Shown here piece after piece: positions 8,663-16,286 of a stretch of DNA of 64,000 nucleotides. Within the stretch, counting starts at the first letter, position 1, and every line of letters starts with the position of its first letter. Origin of the DNA: Bradyrhizobium liaoningense (GTDB lineage Bacteria > Pseudomonadota > Alphaproteobacteria > Rhizobiales > Xanthobacteraceae); assembly GCF_018130785.1 (NCBI RefSeq), contig NZ_JAFCJT010000016.1, forward strand, positions 62,001 through 126,000, given 5' to 3'. The position numbers and the translations under genes are program-made. Below the pieces are notes generated by a model. That model was not told the origin of the DNA. It made no database searches and saw only the letters and a list, made by a program, of their open reading frames with translations.

Positions 8663-8808
8663 GACGTAGAGATGGGGATGTTGTCCCCCGACAACCGCCC
8701 GCCGGCCTGTTGCCGTAGTGGGCTGATGACTCCTGCTTGAGGTGGGGCAATCTTGGAGCCTCTGCCTTCGGCGGGAGCATGGACAGACCCGCCGCTGGCG
8801 GGTTTTTT
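8663..8808 (+). ncRNA. Structured leader RNA ending in an intrinsic terminator; candidate (fluoride-type) riboswitch
   Basis: The RNA precedes an MFS/crcB/crcB operon. Positions 8680-8695 form GUUGUC-CCCC-GACAAC. The segment AACCGCCC (8693-8700), a nested stem, then GGGCUGAUGACUCCUGC (8720-8736) matches the 3' half of the fluoride aptamer (AACCGCC ... GGCUGAUGANNCCUNC) as I recall it. The 5' GG-GAUG stem and pseudoknot are not clearly formed. A terminator ends the leader. CCCGCC occurs at 8698 and 8788 and GGCGGG at 8770 and 8797, so mutually exclusive pairings can make or break the terminator. That is the logic of a transcriptional switch. The ligand is inferred from the crcB genes. Confidence 0.5.
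8788..8808 (+). terminator. Rho-independent terminator inside the leader
   Basis: CCCGCC, loop GCT, GGCGGG followed by six T residues. It lies upstream of the MFS start codon, so it would abort transcription before the operon unless the competing pairing of 8770-8775 with 8788-8793 forms. Confidence 0.85.
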
Positions 8809-8856
8809 GTTGCCTGGAAATGAAGGCCGGGAAGGCCGGGGCATGAAGGCGAAGGC

Positions 8857-10065
8857 GTGACGACGACGACACCGAATGCTGCGCGCACCAAGCTGCCCAG
8901 GGGGATCTGGGTGCTCGGCTTCGTCTCGATGCTGATGGACGTCTCCTCTGAGATGATCCACGCGCTGCTGCCGGTCTATCTCGTCACCGTGCTCGGGGCC
9001 TCCACGCTCACGGTCGGCTTCATCGAGGGCATTGCGGAGGCGACCGCCTCGATCACGAAGATCTTCTCCGGCGCGCTGTCCGACTGGCTCGGCCGGCGCA
9101 AGCTCCTCGCAGCGCTCGGCTACGGGCTGGCCGCGCTGACAAAACCGCTATTCCCGCTTGCCCCCAGCATCGGATGGGTGGTTGCCGCGCGCTTCACCGA
9201 CCGCGTCGGCAAGGGCATTCGCGGCGCACCGCGCGATGCGCTGATCGCCGATATCGCCCCTGTCGGTCTGCGCGGCGCGAGCTTCGGCCTGCGGCAGTCG
9301 CTCGACACCATCGGCGCGTTCGTCGGACCGCTCGTGGCGATCGGCCTGATGTGGTGGACCGCGGACAATTTTGCCGCCGTGTTCTGGGTGGCGGTGCTGC
9401 CGGCGTTCCTGTCGTTCGGCCTGATCGCGTTCGCGGTGAACGAGCCGGAGCCGGACCCGAGCCGGGAGCCCGCGAGGAATCCGCTGAACAGCGCCGCGAT
9501 GCGGCAGCTTGGATCGGTGTACTGGCGTGTGGTCGCGATCGGAATCGTCTTCACGCTGGCACGCTTCAGCGAAGCCTTCCTGATCCTGCGCGCGCAGAAC
9601 ATCGGGCTCAACGCGATGTGGGTGCCGGCGGTGCTCGTGCTGATGAACGTGGTCTATGCCCTGTCGGCCTATCCGGCCGGCGTGCTGTCGGACCGGATCA
9701 ACCGGACCGGCCTGCTCGCGCTGGGCCTCGTCTTCCTCGCCGGCGCCGATCTCGCGCTCGCGCTGCTGCCGAATCTGGCGGGCCTCGCGCTCGGGGTCGT
9801 GCTGTGGGGGCTGCATATGGGGTTTACGCAAGGCCTGCTGTCGGCCCTCGTCGCCGACGCCGCGCCGCCGAGCCTGCGCGGCACCGCATTCGGCTATTTC
9901 AACCTGCTCACCGGACTTGCCTTGCTGGCCGCAAGCGTGATCGCCGGCGCGCTGTGGGATGCCTACGGTCCGGCGGGCACGTTCCTGGCCGGGCTCGGCT
10001 TCGCGCTGGTCGCGCTTGCAGGGCTGCTCGCCGTCGGCAATGGTCTGGCAGCGGAGGACAAATGA
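8857..10065 (+). CDS. Major facilitator superfamily transporter
   Basis: 402 residues from GTG 8857, with about twelve hydrophobic segments. Between helices 2 and 3 the motif GALSDWLGRRKLL is MFS motif A, repeated in degenerate form in the second half as GVLSDRINRTGLL. The opening SMLMDVSSEMIHALLPVYL is shared by a group of MFS exporters found in metal- and drug-resistance loci; the substrate is not identifiable. A five-codon frame (8843-8860, MKAKA) overlaps the GTG and could affect translation. The gene leads the fluoride-channel operon and is preceded by the leader with terminator. Confidence 0.88.
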   Translation: MTTTTPNAARTKLPRGIWVLGFVSMLMDVSSEMIHALLPVYLVTVLGASTLTVGFIEGIAEATASITKIFSGALSDWLGRRKLLAALGYGLAALTKPLFPLAPSIGWVVAARFTDRVGKGIRGAPRDALIADIAPVGLRGASFGLRQSLDTIGAFVGPLVAIGLMWWTADNFAAVFWVAVLPAFLSFGLIAFAVNEPEPDPSREPARNPLNSAAMRQLGSVYWRVVAIGIVFTLARFSEAFLILRAQNIGLNAMWVPAVLVLMNVVYALSAYPAGVLSDRINRTGLLALGLVFLAGADLALALLPNLAGLALGVVLWGLHMGFTQGLLSALVADAAPPSLRGTAFGYFNLLTGLALLAASVIAGALWDAYGPAGTFLAGLGFALVALAGLLAVGNGLAAEDK

Positions 10066-10084
10066 TGATGGAAGGGCGTTCGTC

Positions 10085-10474
10085 GTGTTGAGCGGAGTGA
10101 TCGCGATCGTGGCCGGCAGCGTTCTCGGCGGCTGCGCGCGCTATTTCGTCTCGGGCGCGATCGCGCGTCGGCTGGGCGAGACCTTTCCCTGGGGCACCAT
10201 GACCATCAACATCACCGGCGCCTTCCTGATCGGCATTTTCGGCGCGCTGGCAACCCATCCCGGCTCGGTCTTCGCCGCGCCCAATCCATGGCTGTTCGCG
10301 GTGACCGGGTTCCTCGGCTGCTACACCACGGTGTCCTCGTTCAGCCTGCAAACGCTGACCTTGGCGCGCAACGGCGAGCCACTGCATGCGCTCGGCAATG
10401 TCGCGCTCTCGGTCGGGCTGTGCCTCGCCGCCGTCAGTTGCGGCTTTCTCCTCGCTGACGGCCTTGGAGGCTAG
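10085..10474 (+). CDS. crcB: Fluoride channel subunit CrcB/Fluc (first of tandem pair)
   Basis: 129 residues from GTG 10085, close to the usual 125. Four hydrophobic helices carry Fluc motifs: GSVLGGCARYFVSGAI, then WGTMTINITGAFLIG with the pore Asn, and GFLGCYTTVSSFSLQT with the TTxSSF phenylalanine-track region. Fluc channels are antiparallel dimers that expel fluoride; tandem copies usually build heterodimers from oppositely inserted subunits. The GFLGCYTTVS sequence departs from the common GFCGGxTTFS, which the second copy keeps. It follows the MFS gene closely and precedes the second copy by six bases. Confidence 0.92.
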   Translation: MLSGVIAIVAGSVLGGCARYFVSGAIARRLGETFPWGTMTINITGAFLIGIFGALATHPGSVFAAPNPWLFAVTGFLGCYTTVSSFSLQTLTLARNGEPLHALGNVALSVGLCLAAVSCGFLLADGLGG

Positions 10475-10480
10475 AAGCGG

Positions 10481-10909
10481 ATGACCGTTCCCTCCTCCAC
10501 CGACCGCTGGCGCAGCGCGATGCTCTATGCCTGGGTTTCCTTCGGCAGCGTCCTTGGCGGCCTCGCGCGCTATTTCGTCTCCCTCGTGCTCGACACCGGC
10601 CCGGGCTTCCCCGTCGCGACGCTGTTCATCAATGCCACGGGATCGCTGATCATCGGCTTCTACGCGACGCTAACCGGCCCCGACGGCCGCGTGCTGGCGC
10701 GGCCCGAGCACCGGCAATTCGTCATGACCGGGTTTTGCGGCGGCTACACCACCTTCTCGGCCTTCAGCCTGGAGACCTTCCGCCTGTTCCACGGCGGCAT
10801 GAAGTACACGGCGCTCGCCTATATCGCGGCATCCGTCATCTGCTGGCTGGTGTCCGTATGGCTCGGCCATATGATGGCAAGCCGCTACAACCGCTTGACG
10901 AGGAGCTGA
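10481..10909 (+). CDS. crcB: Fluoride channel subunit CrcB/Fluc (second of tandem pair)
   Basis: 142 residues from ATG 10481. It has the canonical Fluc signatures GSVLGGLARYFVSLVL, FPVATLFINATGSLIIG and GFCGGYTTFSAFSLET, plus a fourth helix near the C-terminus. It ends in a basic tail (MASRYNRLTRS), whereas the first copy ends neutral. Such a charge difference fits opposite membrane orientation of the two subunits by the positive-inside rule. The DUF190 gene starts two bases after its stop. Confidence 0.93.
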   Translation: MTVPSSTDRWRSAMLYAWVSFGSVLGGLARYFVSLVLDTGPGFPVATLFINATGSLIIGFYATLTGPDGRVLARPEHRQFVMTGFCGGYTTFSAFSLETFRLFHGGMKYTALAYIAASVICWLVSVWLGHMMASRYNRLTRS

Positions 10910-10911
10910 CC

Positions 10912-11253
10912 ATGCAAATCCCCAATCAGGCTGTTTCGCTCCGGATCTTCATCGGCGAGAGCGACCATTTCGACGGCAAGCCGCTTTACGAAGCGATCGT
11001 GATGACGGCGCGCGAACGGCATCTCGCGGGCGCCACCGTGCTGCGCGGGCCGATGGGGTTCGGCAAGTCGAGCCGGCTGCACACCTCGAAGATCCTGCGG
11101 CTGTCGGAAGACCTGCCGCTGCTGATCGAGATCGTCGACAGCGAGGACAACATCAACGCATTCCTGCCCATCCTGGATGGCATGATGTCGAGTGGCCTGA
11201 TCACCTTGGAGAAGGTGCAGGTCCTGCAATATGGTGCGAAGGCCGCGAGCTGA
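10912..11253 (+). CDS. DUF190 domain protein of the fluoride operon
   Basis: 113 residues, the length of the DUF190 family, with a GAGGAG Shine-Dalgarno. Typical segments are LRIFIGESDHFDGKPLYEAIV, LAGATVLRGPMGFGKSS and DLPLLIEIVDSEDNINAFLP, which fit a PII-like alpha/beta fold. DUF190 proteins are often encoded next to crcB and may bind a small ligand or nucleotide, but no function is established to my knowledge. Two bases after the second crcB, it closes the operon. It was possibly recruited as a sensor or channel regulator. Confidence 0.9.
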   Translation: MQIPNQAVSLRIFIGESDHFDGKPLYEAIVMTARERHLAGATVLRGPMGFGKSSRLHTSKILRLSEDLPLLIEIVDSEDNINAFLPILDGMMSSGLITLEKVQVLQYGAKAAS

Positions 11254-11296
11254 TCGCTCCGGCTGGGACCCGAACCCGCCATGTCCAGGAGGCGGA

Positions 11297-11602
11297 ATGA
11301 ACGACACCGTTACCAAGCCGAAAACCAGGACGAAGACCAAGGTCGAGCGGCCCAAGCTGCACAAGGTCATCCTGATCAACGACGACTTCACGCCGCGCGA
11401 ATTCGTCACGATGATCCTCAAGGCCGAGTTCCGCATGACGGAGGATCAGGCCTACAAGGTCATGATCACCGCGCACAAGCTGGGCGCCTGCGTGGTCGCC
11501 GTGTTCACCAGGGACGTCGCCGAAACCAAGGCCACCCGCGCCACCGACGCCGGCCGCGCCAAGGGCTATCCGCTGCTGTTCACGACGGAGCCCGAGGAAT
11601 AG
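11297..11602 (+). CDS. clpS: ATP-dependent Clp protease adaptor ClpS
   Basis: 101 residues. The core KLHKVILINDDFTPREFVTM is the ClpS signature with the NDD substrate-binding residues. EDQAYKVMITAHKLGACVVAVFTRDVAETKA follows, containing the hydrophobic-pocket methionine region and the ClpA-binding H-x-x-G segment. ClpS delivers N-degron substrates to ClpAP. clpA is not adjacent, and alphaproteobacteria often carry a second ClpS away from clpA, so this may be ClpS2. An AGGAGG Shine-Dalgarno lies upstream; the 43-base gap to the DUF190 gene leaves co-transcription open. Confidence 0.93.
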   Translation: MNDTVTKPKTRTKTKVERPKLHKVILINDDFTPREFVTMILKAEFRMTEDQAYKVMITAHKLGACVVAVFTRDVAETKATRATDAGRAKGYPLLFTTEPEE

Positions 11603-11644
11603 GCCTTCACCGTGCGACCGTGAACGTCTTCGGCTCATTGCGCA

Positions 11645-12835
11645 TCACGCCATCACCACCGGCGTCTCCTCCGCGAGCCCATACACGCGCTGCGCCTTGG
11701 AAAATCCGGCGATCGGAAATTCGCCGAGCTCGCGCCAGTCATGGCGGCAGGCGTTGGCAAAGACTTCCGACACCACGACGGTGCGGCCGAGGCGGCCCGT
11801 GATCTTCTCAAGCCTTGCCGCGAGATTGACGGCGGGGCCGATGCAGGTGAAGTCGAGCCGATTGCCGCCACCGATATTGCCATAGAGAATGTTGCCGACG
11901 TGAAGCGCGACGCCGAAGCGGAAGCGCTCGACGACCTCGCCGACCGGAAAAGCGAGCGCCTCGACGCTGGCGCGGGATTCGCGCGCGGCCTCCAGGACGC
12001 GCGTGCAGACATGGGCGGCGTCGCCGACATATTCGTCGATCGGGAAGACCGCGAGCAGGCCGTCGCCCATGAATTTCAGCACCTCGCCGCCATGTCCGCG
12101 GATCGCGGCGACCTGGCAGTCGAAATACTGGTTGAGGATCTCGACAACGGTCTCGGCCGGCAGCCGGTCCGACAATGCGGTAAAGCCGCGCAGATCCGAG
12201 AGCCAGATCGCGGCCTGCATGGTGTCATTGTGGCCGCGGCGGATCTGGCCGCCGAGGATGCGCGCGCCGGCACGGTTGCCGACATAGGTGTCGAGCAGCA
12301 TCTCGGCGGTGCGGCGCAGGCTGATGATCTCGCTGACGCGCGCGAGCGGCGTCACGATGGAGCGGATTGCCGCGATGTCGTCGTCGCTGAAGCCGCCGGG
12401 ATGCCGCGTGACCCAGCTCGTCGCGTGGATCGAGCCGTCCAGATAGTGCATCGGCATCGCGAGATAGTCGGTCACGCCTTCGGCGCGCATGTCGTCGAGG
12501 AACGGAAACCGCTTGCTGTCTGGATCGTCCATTCGTCCCCGGACCTCGAGCCCCTCCTCGAACACGATCCGGAGCGGGCTCCGGGCGAACTCGGGCGTGT
12601 CTAGGATATCGAAATCGACAGTGCCGATCTCGACCTTCTGGCCCTGCCGCCAAATGAAGTTGCGGCCGAAGATTTCCGGATGCAGCGTGCGGATGAAGAT
12701 GCCGAACCGCGACAGCGGCAAGCCGGCGGCGACCAGATGTTCGCAGACCTCGGCGATCATCTCGGAAGGGGTCCCGGACGACCTCGCACCGTCGATCAGC
12801 CAGTTGGTGATGCGCTGGATCTCGGAGTTTTGCAT
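11645..12835 (-). CDS. Class III adenylate/guanylate cyclase, soluble
   Basis: 396 residues. The N-terminal half (about 1-190) resembles the cytosolic sensory region of many rhizobial cyclases, without transmembrane helices. The cyclase homology domain follows. IWLSDLRGFTALSDR gives the first metal Asp, GGEVLKFMGDGLLAVF gives the adenine-specifying Lys and second metal Asp, LDFTCIGPAVN gives the second purine-contacting Asp, and NLAARLE gives the transition-state Asn and Arg. All catalytic positions seem intact, so an active ATP cyclase is likely. It is transcribed towards clpS and separated from aroC by 75 bases. Confidence 0.92.
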   Translation of the reverse strand: MQNSEIQRITNWLIDGARSSGTPSEMIAEVCEHLVAAGLPLSRFGIFIRTLHPEIFGRNFIWRQGQKVEIGTVDFDILDTPEFARSPLRIVFEEGLEVRGRMDDPDSKRFPFLDDMRAEGVTDYLAMPMHYLDGSIHATSWVTRHPGGFSDDDIAAIRSIVTPLARVSEIISLRRTAEMLLDTYVGNRAGARILGGQIRRGHNDTMQAAIWLSDLRGFTALSDRLPAETVVEILNQYFDCQVAAIRGHGGEVLKFMGDGLLAVFPIDEYVGDAAHVCTRVLEAARESRASVEALAFPVGEVVERFRFGVALHVGNILYGNIGGGNRLDFTCIGPAVNLAARLEKITGRLGRTVVVSEVFANACRHDWRELGEFPIAGFSKAQRVYGLAEETPVVMA

Positions 12836-12910
12836 GTCCGCATTTGCGGACGAAGTTGTGGAGACGTCAAGCTGCGCGGTGGGCTGGTACCGCGACGATA
12901 GGACCGTGCG

Positions 12911-13999
12911 CTAGCGTCCAACCTGCCCGCGATCCCGAATGAAATGATCGGCGAGCACGCAGGCCATCATGGCCTCGCCGACGGGGACGGCGCGGATGCC
13001 GACGCAGGGGTCGTGGCGGCCTTTCGTGAAGATCTCGGTGTCGGCGCCCTTGCGATCGACGGTGAGACGCGGCTGGAGGATCGAAGAGGTCGGCTTCACC
13101 GCGAAGCGCACCACCACCGGCTGTCCGGTGGAGATGCCGCCAAGAACACCGCCTGCATGGTTGGAGAGGAAGCGCGTGCCGTCATTGCCGGTGCGCATCT
13201 CGTCGGCGTTCTCTTCGCCGGTGAGCTCGGCTGCGCCGAAGCCGGCGCCGATCTCGACGCCCTTCACCGCGTTGATGGTCATCATCGCGCCCGCGAGATC
13301 GGAATCGAGCTTGGCGTAGATCGGCGCGCCGAGACCAGCCGGCACGCCCTCGGCGACGACCTCGATGACAGCGCCGATCGAGGAGCCGCTCTTGCGGATG
13401 CCGTCGAGATAGGTCTCGAAGAACGCGGCCTTGTCTTTGTCGGGACAGAAGAACGGATTTTTCGCAATCTCGTCCCAGTCCCATTTGTCGCGGTCGATCT
13501 TGTGCGGGCCGATCTGCACCAGCGCGCCGCGGACCTTGACGTCGGGGAGCACTTTTCGCGCGATCGCACCGGCGGCAACGCGCATCGCGGTCTCGCGCGC
13601 CGAGGAGCGCCCGCCGCCACGATAGTCGCGCAGGCCGTATTTGGCCTCATAGGTGAAGTCGGCATGGCCGGGCCGAAACTTGTCCTTGATCTCGGAATAG
13701 TCCTTCGAGCGCTGGTCGGTGTTCTCGATCAGGAGCCCGATCGGGGTGCCCGTCGTCACCTGCACGCCGGTCTCCGGATGTGCCATCACGCCGGACAGGA
13801 TCTTCACCTGGTCCGGCTCCTGGCGCTGAGTTGTGAAGCGCGACTGGCCGGGCCGGCGGCGGTCGAGATCCTGCTGGATGTCGGCCTCGGTGAGCGGGAT
13901 CATGGGCGGACAGCCGTCGACCACGCAGCCGATCGCCACCCCGTGGCTTTCGCCGAAGGTGGTGACGCGGAACATGTGACCGAAGGTGTTGAAGGACAT
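12911..13999 (-). CDS. aroC: Chorismate synthase
   Basis: 362 residues, the family's length. The N-terminus MSFNTFGHMFRVTTFGESHG is the first chorismate synthase signature, with RRPGQSRFTTQRQEPD after it. A second signature GGGRSSARETAMRVAAGA and a third (RTGNDGTRFLSNHAGGVLGG ends in the same region) are present. The enzyme makes chorismate from EPSP with reduced FMN, the last step of the shikimate pathway. It is followed upstream on the same strand by the phosphatase and fabI genes, an order conserved in Bradyrhizobium relatives as far as I recall. Confidence 0.97.
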   Translation of the reverse strand: MSFNTFGHMFRVTTFGESHGVAIGCVVDGCPPMIPLTEADIQQDLDRRRPGQSRFTTQRQEPDQVKILSGVMAHPETGVQVTTGTPIGLLIENTDQRSKDYSEIKDKFRPGHADFTYEAKYGLRDYRGGGRSSARETAMRVAAGAIARKVLPDVKVRGALVQIGPHKIDRDKWDWDEIAKNPFFCPDKDKAAFFETYLDGIRKSGSSIGAVIEVVAEGVPAGLGAPIYAKLDSDLAGAMMTINAVKGVEIGAGFGAAELTGEENADEMRTGNDGTRFLSNHAGGVLGGISTGQPVVVRFAVKPTSSILQPRLTVDRKGADTEIFTKGRHDPCVGIRAVPVGEAMMACVLADHFIRDRGQVGR

Positions 14000-14088
14000 C
14001 GCTGCTCACTGGGTCGGTTCCGGCGTGTGGTAACGCGCGGGGGGCCGGGGGTCAAACCCATAGCCATCGTGGATGACGGCGAACCGGC

Positions 14089-14688
14089 CTAACTAAACTT
14101 CTCAAGCCGCCCGTCGCGGAAGACGTAGACGGCGCCCTGCTCGATATAGAGCTCGGCGGCGCTGGCGGGCGTCTCCAGGCCGAGCGAAACCATCAGGGCC
14201 CGGCAAGTCCCGCCATGGGCAACCGCAACGGTATCGGTCCGGAGCTCGTCGTACCAGGCCCGCACGCGGACCTGCACATCGGCGTAGGTCTCCCCGTCCG
14301 CGGGGCCGACCGTCCATTTGTCGGCGAGGCGCCGGGCGTAGACGTCCGGATCGGCCGCCTCGCTCTCGGCCAGCGTCAGCCCTTCCCAGCTGCCGTAGCC
14401 GATCTCGCGCAGGCGATCGTCGAGCGCGTAGTCGGCCAGCGGCAGTTCGAGCCTGCCGCGCGCGAGTTCCATGGTCTGGCGTGCGCGCCCGAGCGGGCTC
14501 GACATGTAGGGTAACGCCGCCTTGTCCTTGCCGTCGCGCTTGAAGAGATCCGCCAACACACCGCCGGCCTGCACGGCCTGACCGCGTCCACGCGCGTTCA
14601 GCGGAACGTCCTTGGTGCCCTGAAGCCTCCCGAGCGCATTCCACTCGGTCTCACCGTGGCGTAGATAATAGATCGTGGGCACGGGCAT
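14089..14688 (-). CDS. Histidine phosphatase (phosphoglycerate mutase-like) family protein
   Basis: 199 residues. The phosphohistidine motif YYLRHGETEWNALGRLQG is complete. SSPLGRARQTMELARG carries the second phosphate-binding Arg, RLREIGYGSWEGLTL the catalytic Glu, and VAVAHGGTCRALM the second His. This fits a dPGM-superfamily phosphatase such as a phosphoglycerate mutase or a small-molecule phosphatase; the substrate is not clear. Only 15 bases separate it from fabI upstream, indicating one transcript. Confidence 0.9.
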   Translation of the reverse strand: MPVPTIYYLRHGETEWNALGRLQGTKDVPLNARGRGQAVQAGGVLADLFKRDGKDKAALPYMSSPLGRARQTMELARGRLELPLADYALDDRLREIGYGSWEGLTLAESEAADPDVYARRLADKWTVGPADGETYADVQVRVRAWYDELRTDTVAVAHGGTCRALMVSLGLETPASAAELYIEQGAVYVFRDGRLEKFS

Positions 14689-14703
14689 TCCAGATTTGAA
14701 GGC

Positions 14704-15519
14704 TTAGTCCTTGCCACCGAACGAAATGTCCGGCGCGTCCGGGCGTTTCATGCCCAGCACGTGATAGCCGGAATCGACGTGATGCACCTCGCCGGTGACG
14801 CCGCGCGACAGGTCGGAGAGGAAATACAGCGCGCTGCCGCCGACGTCTTCGGTCGACACGTTGCGCCGCATCGGTGCATTGTTCTCGTTCCACTTCAGGA
14901 TATAGCGGAAGTCGCCGATGCCGGACGCCGCGAGCGTCTTGATGGGACCTGCCGAGATCGCATTGACGCGGATGTTCTTCTCGCCGAGATCAGCCGCGAG
15001 ATACCGCACGCTGGCTTCGAGCGCAGCCTTCGCCACGCCCATCACGTTGTAATGCGGCATCCACTTCTCGGCGCCGTAATAGCTGAGCGTGATGAGCGAA
15101 CCGCCGTCGGTCATCAGCTTCTCGGCGCGCTGCGCCACCGCCGTGAACGAATAGCAGGAGATCAGCAACGACTTGGAAAAGTTCTCCTGGGTGGTGTCGA
15201 CGTAGCGGCCGTCGAGCTGTTCGCCATAAGCGATCGCATGCACCAGGAAGTCGATCTTGCCCCACTTCTCCTTCAGCACTGCGAACGCGGCGTCGATGGT
15301 CGCGGCATCCGTGACGTCGCAATGGCCGAGCACGAGCCCGCCGATCTCGGCAGCGAGCGGCTCGACGCGCTTCTTCAGCGCATCGCCCTGATAGGTGAAG
15401 GCGAGCTCGGCGCCGGCGGCGTGGCATGCCTTGGCGATGCCCCAGGCGATCGAGCGGTTGTTCGCAAGGCCGAGGATCACCCCGCGCTTACCCTGCATCA
15501 GACCTGAATTCTGCGCCAT
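14704..15519 (-). CDS. fabI: Enoyl-[acyl-carrier-protein] reductase (NADH), FabI
   Basis: 271 residues. KRGVILGLANNRSIAWGIAKA is the FabI-type cofactor loop, distinct from ordinary SDRs. HAIAYGEQLDGRYVDT, SYYGAEKWMPHYNVMGVAKA (Tyr-x6-Lys active site) and NAISAGPIKTLAASGIGDF follow. It reduces the trans-2-enoyl-ACP double bond in the last step of each fatty acid elongation cycle and is the triclosan target class. It leads the fabI-phosphatase(-aroC) unit and is divergent from the ECF sigma gene. Confidence 0.96.
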   Translation of the reverse strand: MAQNSGLMQGKRGVILGLANNRSIAWGIAKACHAAGAELAFTYQGDALKKRVEPLAAEIGGLVLGHCDVTDAATIDAAFAVLKEKWGKIDFLVHAIAYGEQLDGRYVDTTQENFSKSLLISCYSFTAVAQRAEKLMTDGGSLITLSYYGAEKWMPHYNVMGVAKAALEASVRYLAADLGEKNIRVNAISAGPIKTLAASGIGDFRYILKWNENNAPMRRNVSTEDVGGSALYFLSDLSRGVTGEVHHVDSGYHVLGMKRPDAPDISFGGKD

Positions 15520-15619
15520 TTGCTAACGTCCCGTCGAACTCTCGTTGAGGTCTGGAGGTACACCAGCCCTCCTTCGCGGTACAGTCCTAATACGGGGCGT
15601 TAACGCTGTTTCGAGCGCC

Positions 15620-15644
15620 GGAATAGCCGTTCCATTCGGGTGTT
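15620..15644 (+). promoter_or_regulatory. Possible ECF-type promoter of the sigma/anti-sigma genes
   Basis: GGAATA at 15620-15625 and GTT at 15642-15644, about sixteen bases apart, resemble an ECF -35/-10 pair and lie 48 bases before the sigma factor ATG. ECF factors often drive their own gene. GGAA and TTCC (15620-15633) also form a small inverted repeat. Inference only. Confidence 0.4.
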
Positions 15645-15691
15645 ATGATGATTGTGGCGCTTGCGCCGGACGGCAGGACATCAAAGACGGC

Positions 15692-16180
15692 ATGAGTGCG
15701 TTTCGCCAGAGTGTGGAAGCCATGATCCCGGCGCTGCGCCGCTACGCCCGCGCGCTCACGCGCGACGCGGATGCGGCCGACGATCTGGTGCAGGATACGT
15801 TGGTGCGGGCGCTGCGTTCGGAGCGCCTGTTCCTAGGAGGCGACGTCAGGAGCTGGCTCTACACGATCCTGACCAACCTCAACAAGAACCGGCGGCGCTC
15901 GCTGGCAAGGCGGCCGCAGTTCACGCAGCTGACGGAGAACAACCCGGATGCCAGCGGGACCGAAGCCGAAGGGCGCGACATCGAGAAGGCGCTGGCGACG
16001 CTGGTCGAGGAGCAGCGCTCGGTGCTTCTGCTGGTGATGCTGGAGGGCATGAGCTACCGCGAGGTCGCCGATATCCAGAGCGTGCCGATCGGCACCGTGA
16101 TGTCGCGCCTGGCCCGGGCTAGAGCCCACGTTAAAGCCTCGCTGGAAGGTGAGCGCCCGGCGCTCAAGCGGGTGAAATGA
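15692..16180 (+). CDS. ECF-family RNA polymerase sigma factor
   Basis: 162 residues from ATG 15692; the frame is open further upstream. Region 2 is ALRRYARALTRDADAADDLVQDTLVRAL with RSWLYTILTNLNKNRRR. Region 4 is LATLVEEQRSVLLLVMLEGMSYREVADIQSVPIGTVMSRLARAR. No N-terminal extension and no region 3 are present, as expected for ECF sigma factors. The next gene downstream encodes a single-pass membrane anti-sigma, so its signal is probably envelope-related. It is not the NepR/PhyR-controlled EcfG type judging by this partner. Confidence 0.93.
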   Translation: MSAFRQSVEAMIPALRRYARALTRDADAADDLVQDTLVRALRSERLFLGGDVRSWLYTILTNLNKNRRRSLARRPQFTQLTENNPDASGTEAEGRDIEKALATLVEEQRSVLLLVMLEGMSYREVADIQSVPIGTVMSRLARARAHVKASLEGERPALKRVK

Positions 16181-16286
16181 TGACAGGGTTGATGCATCGC
16201 GCGGGTCGCTTCCCCTGCATGGAGCGGGAAGCAGCGCAGTTGAACTGCGAAGAACATTTTGGGCCGCAGAGCCAGAGACGATAGAT

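Noticed and set aside
8663..8808. Confident naming of the leader as a fluoride riboswitch
   Set aside because: The 5' stem and pseudoknot expected for the aptamer are not formed as I recall the consensus; kept only as a candidate.
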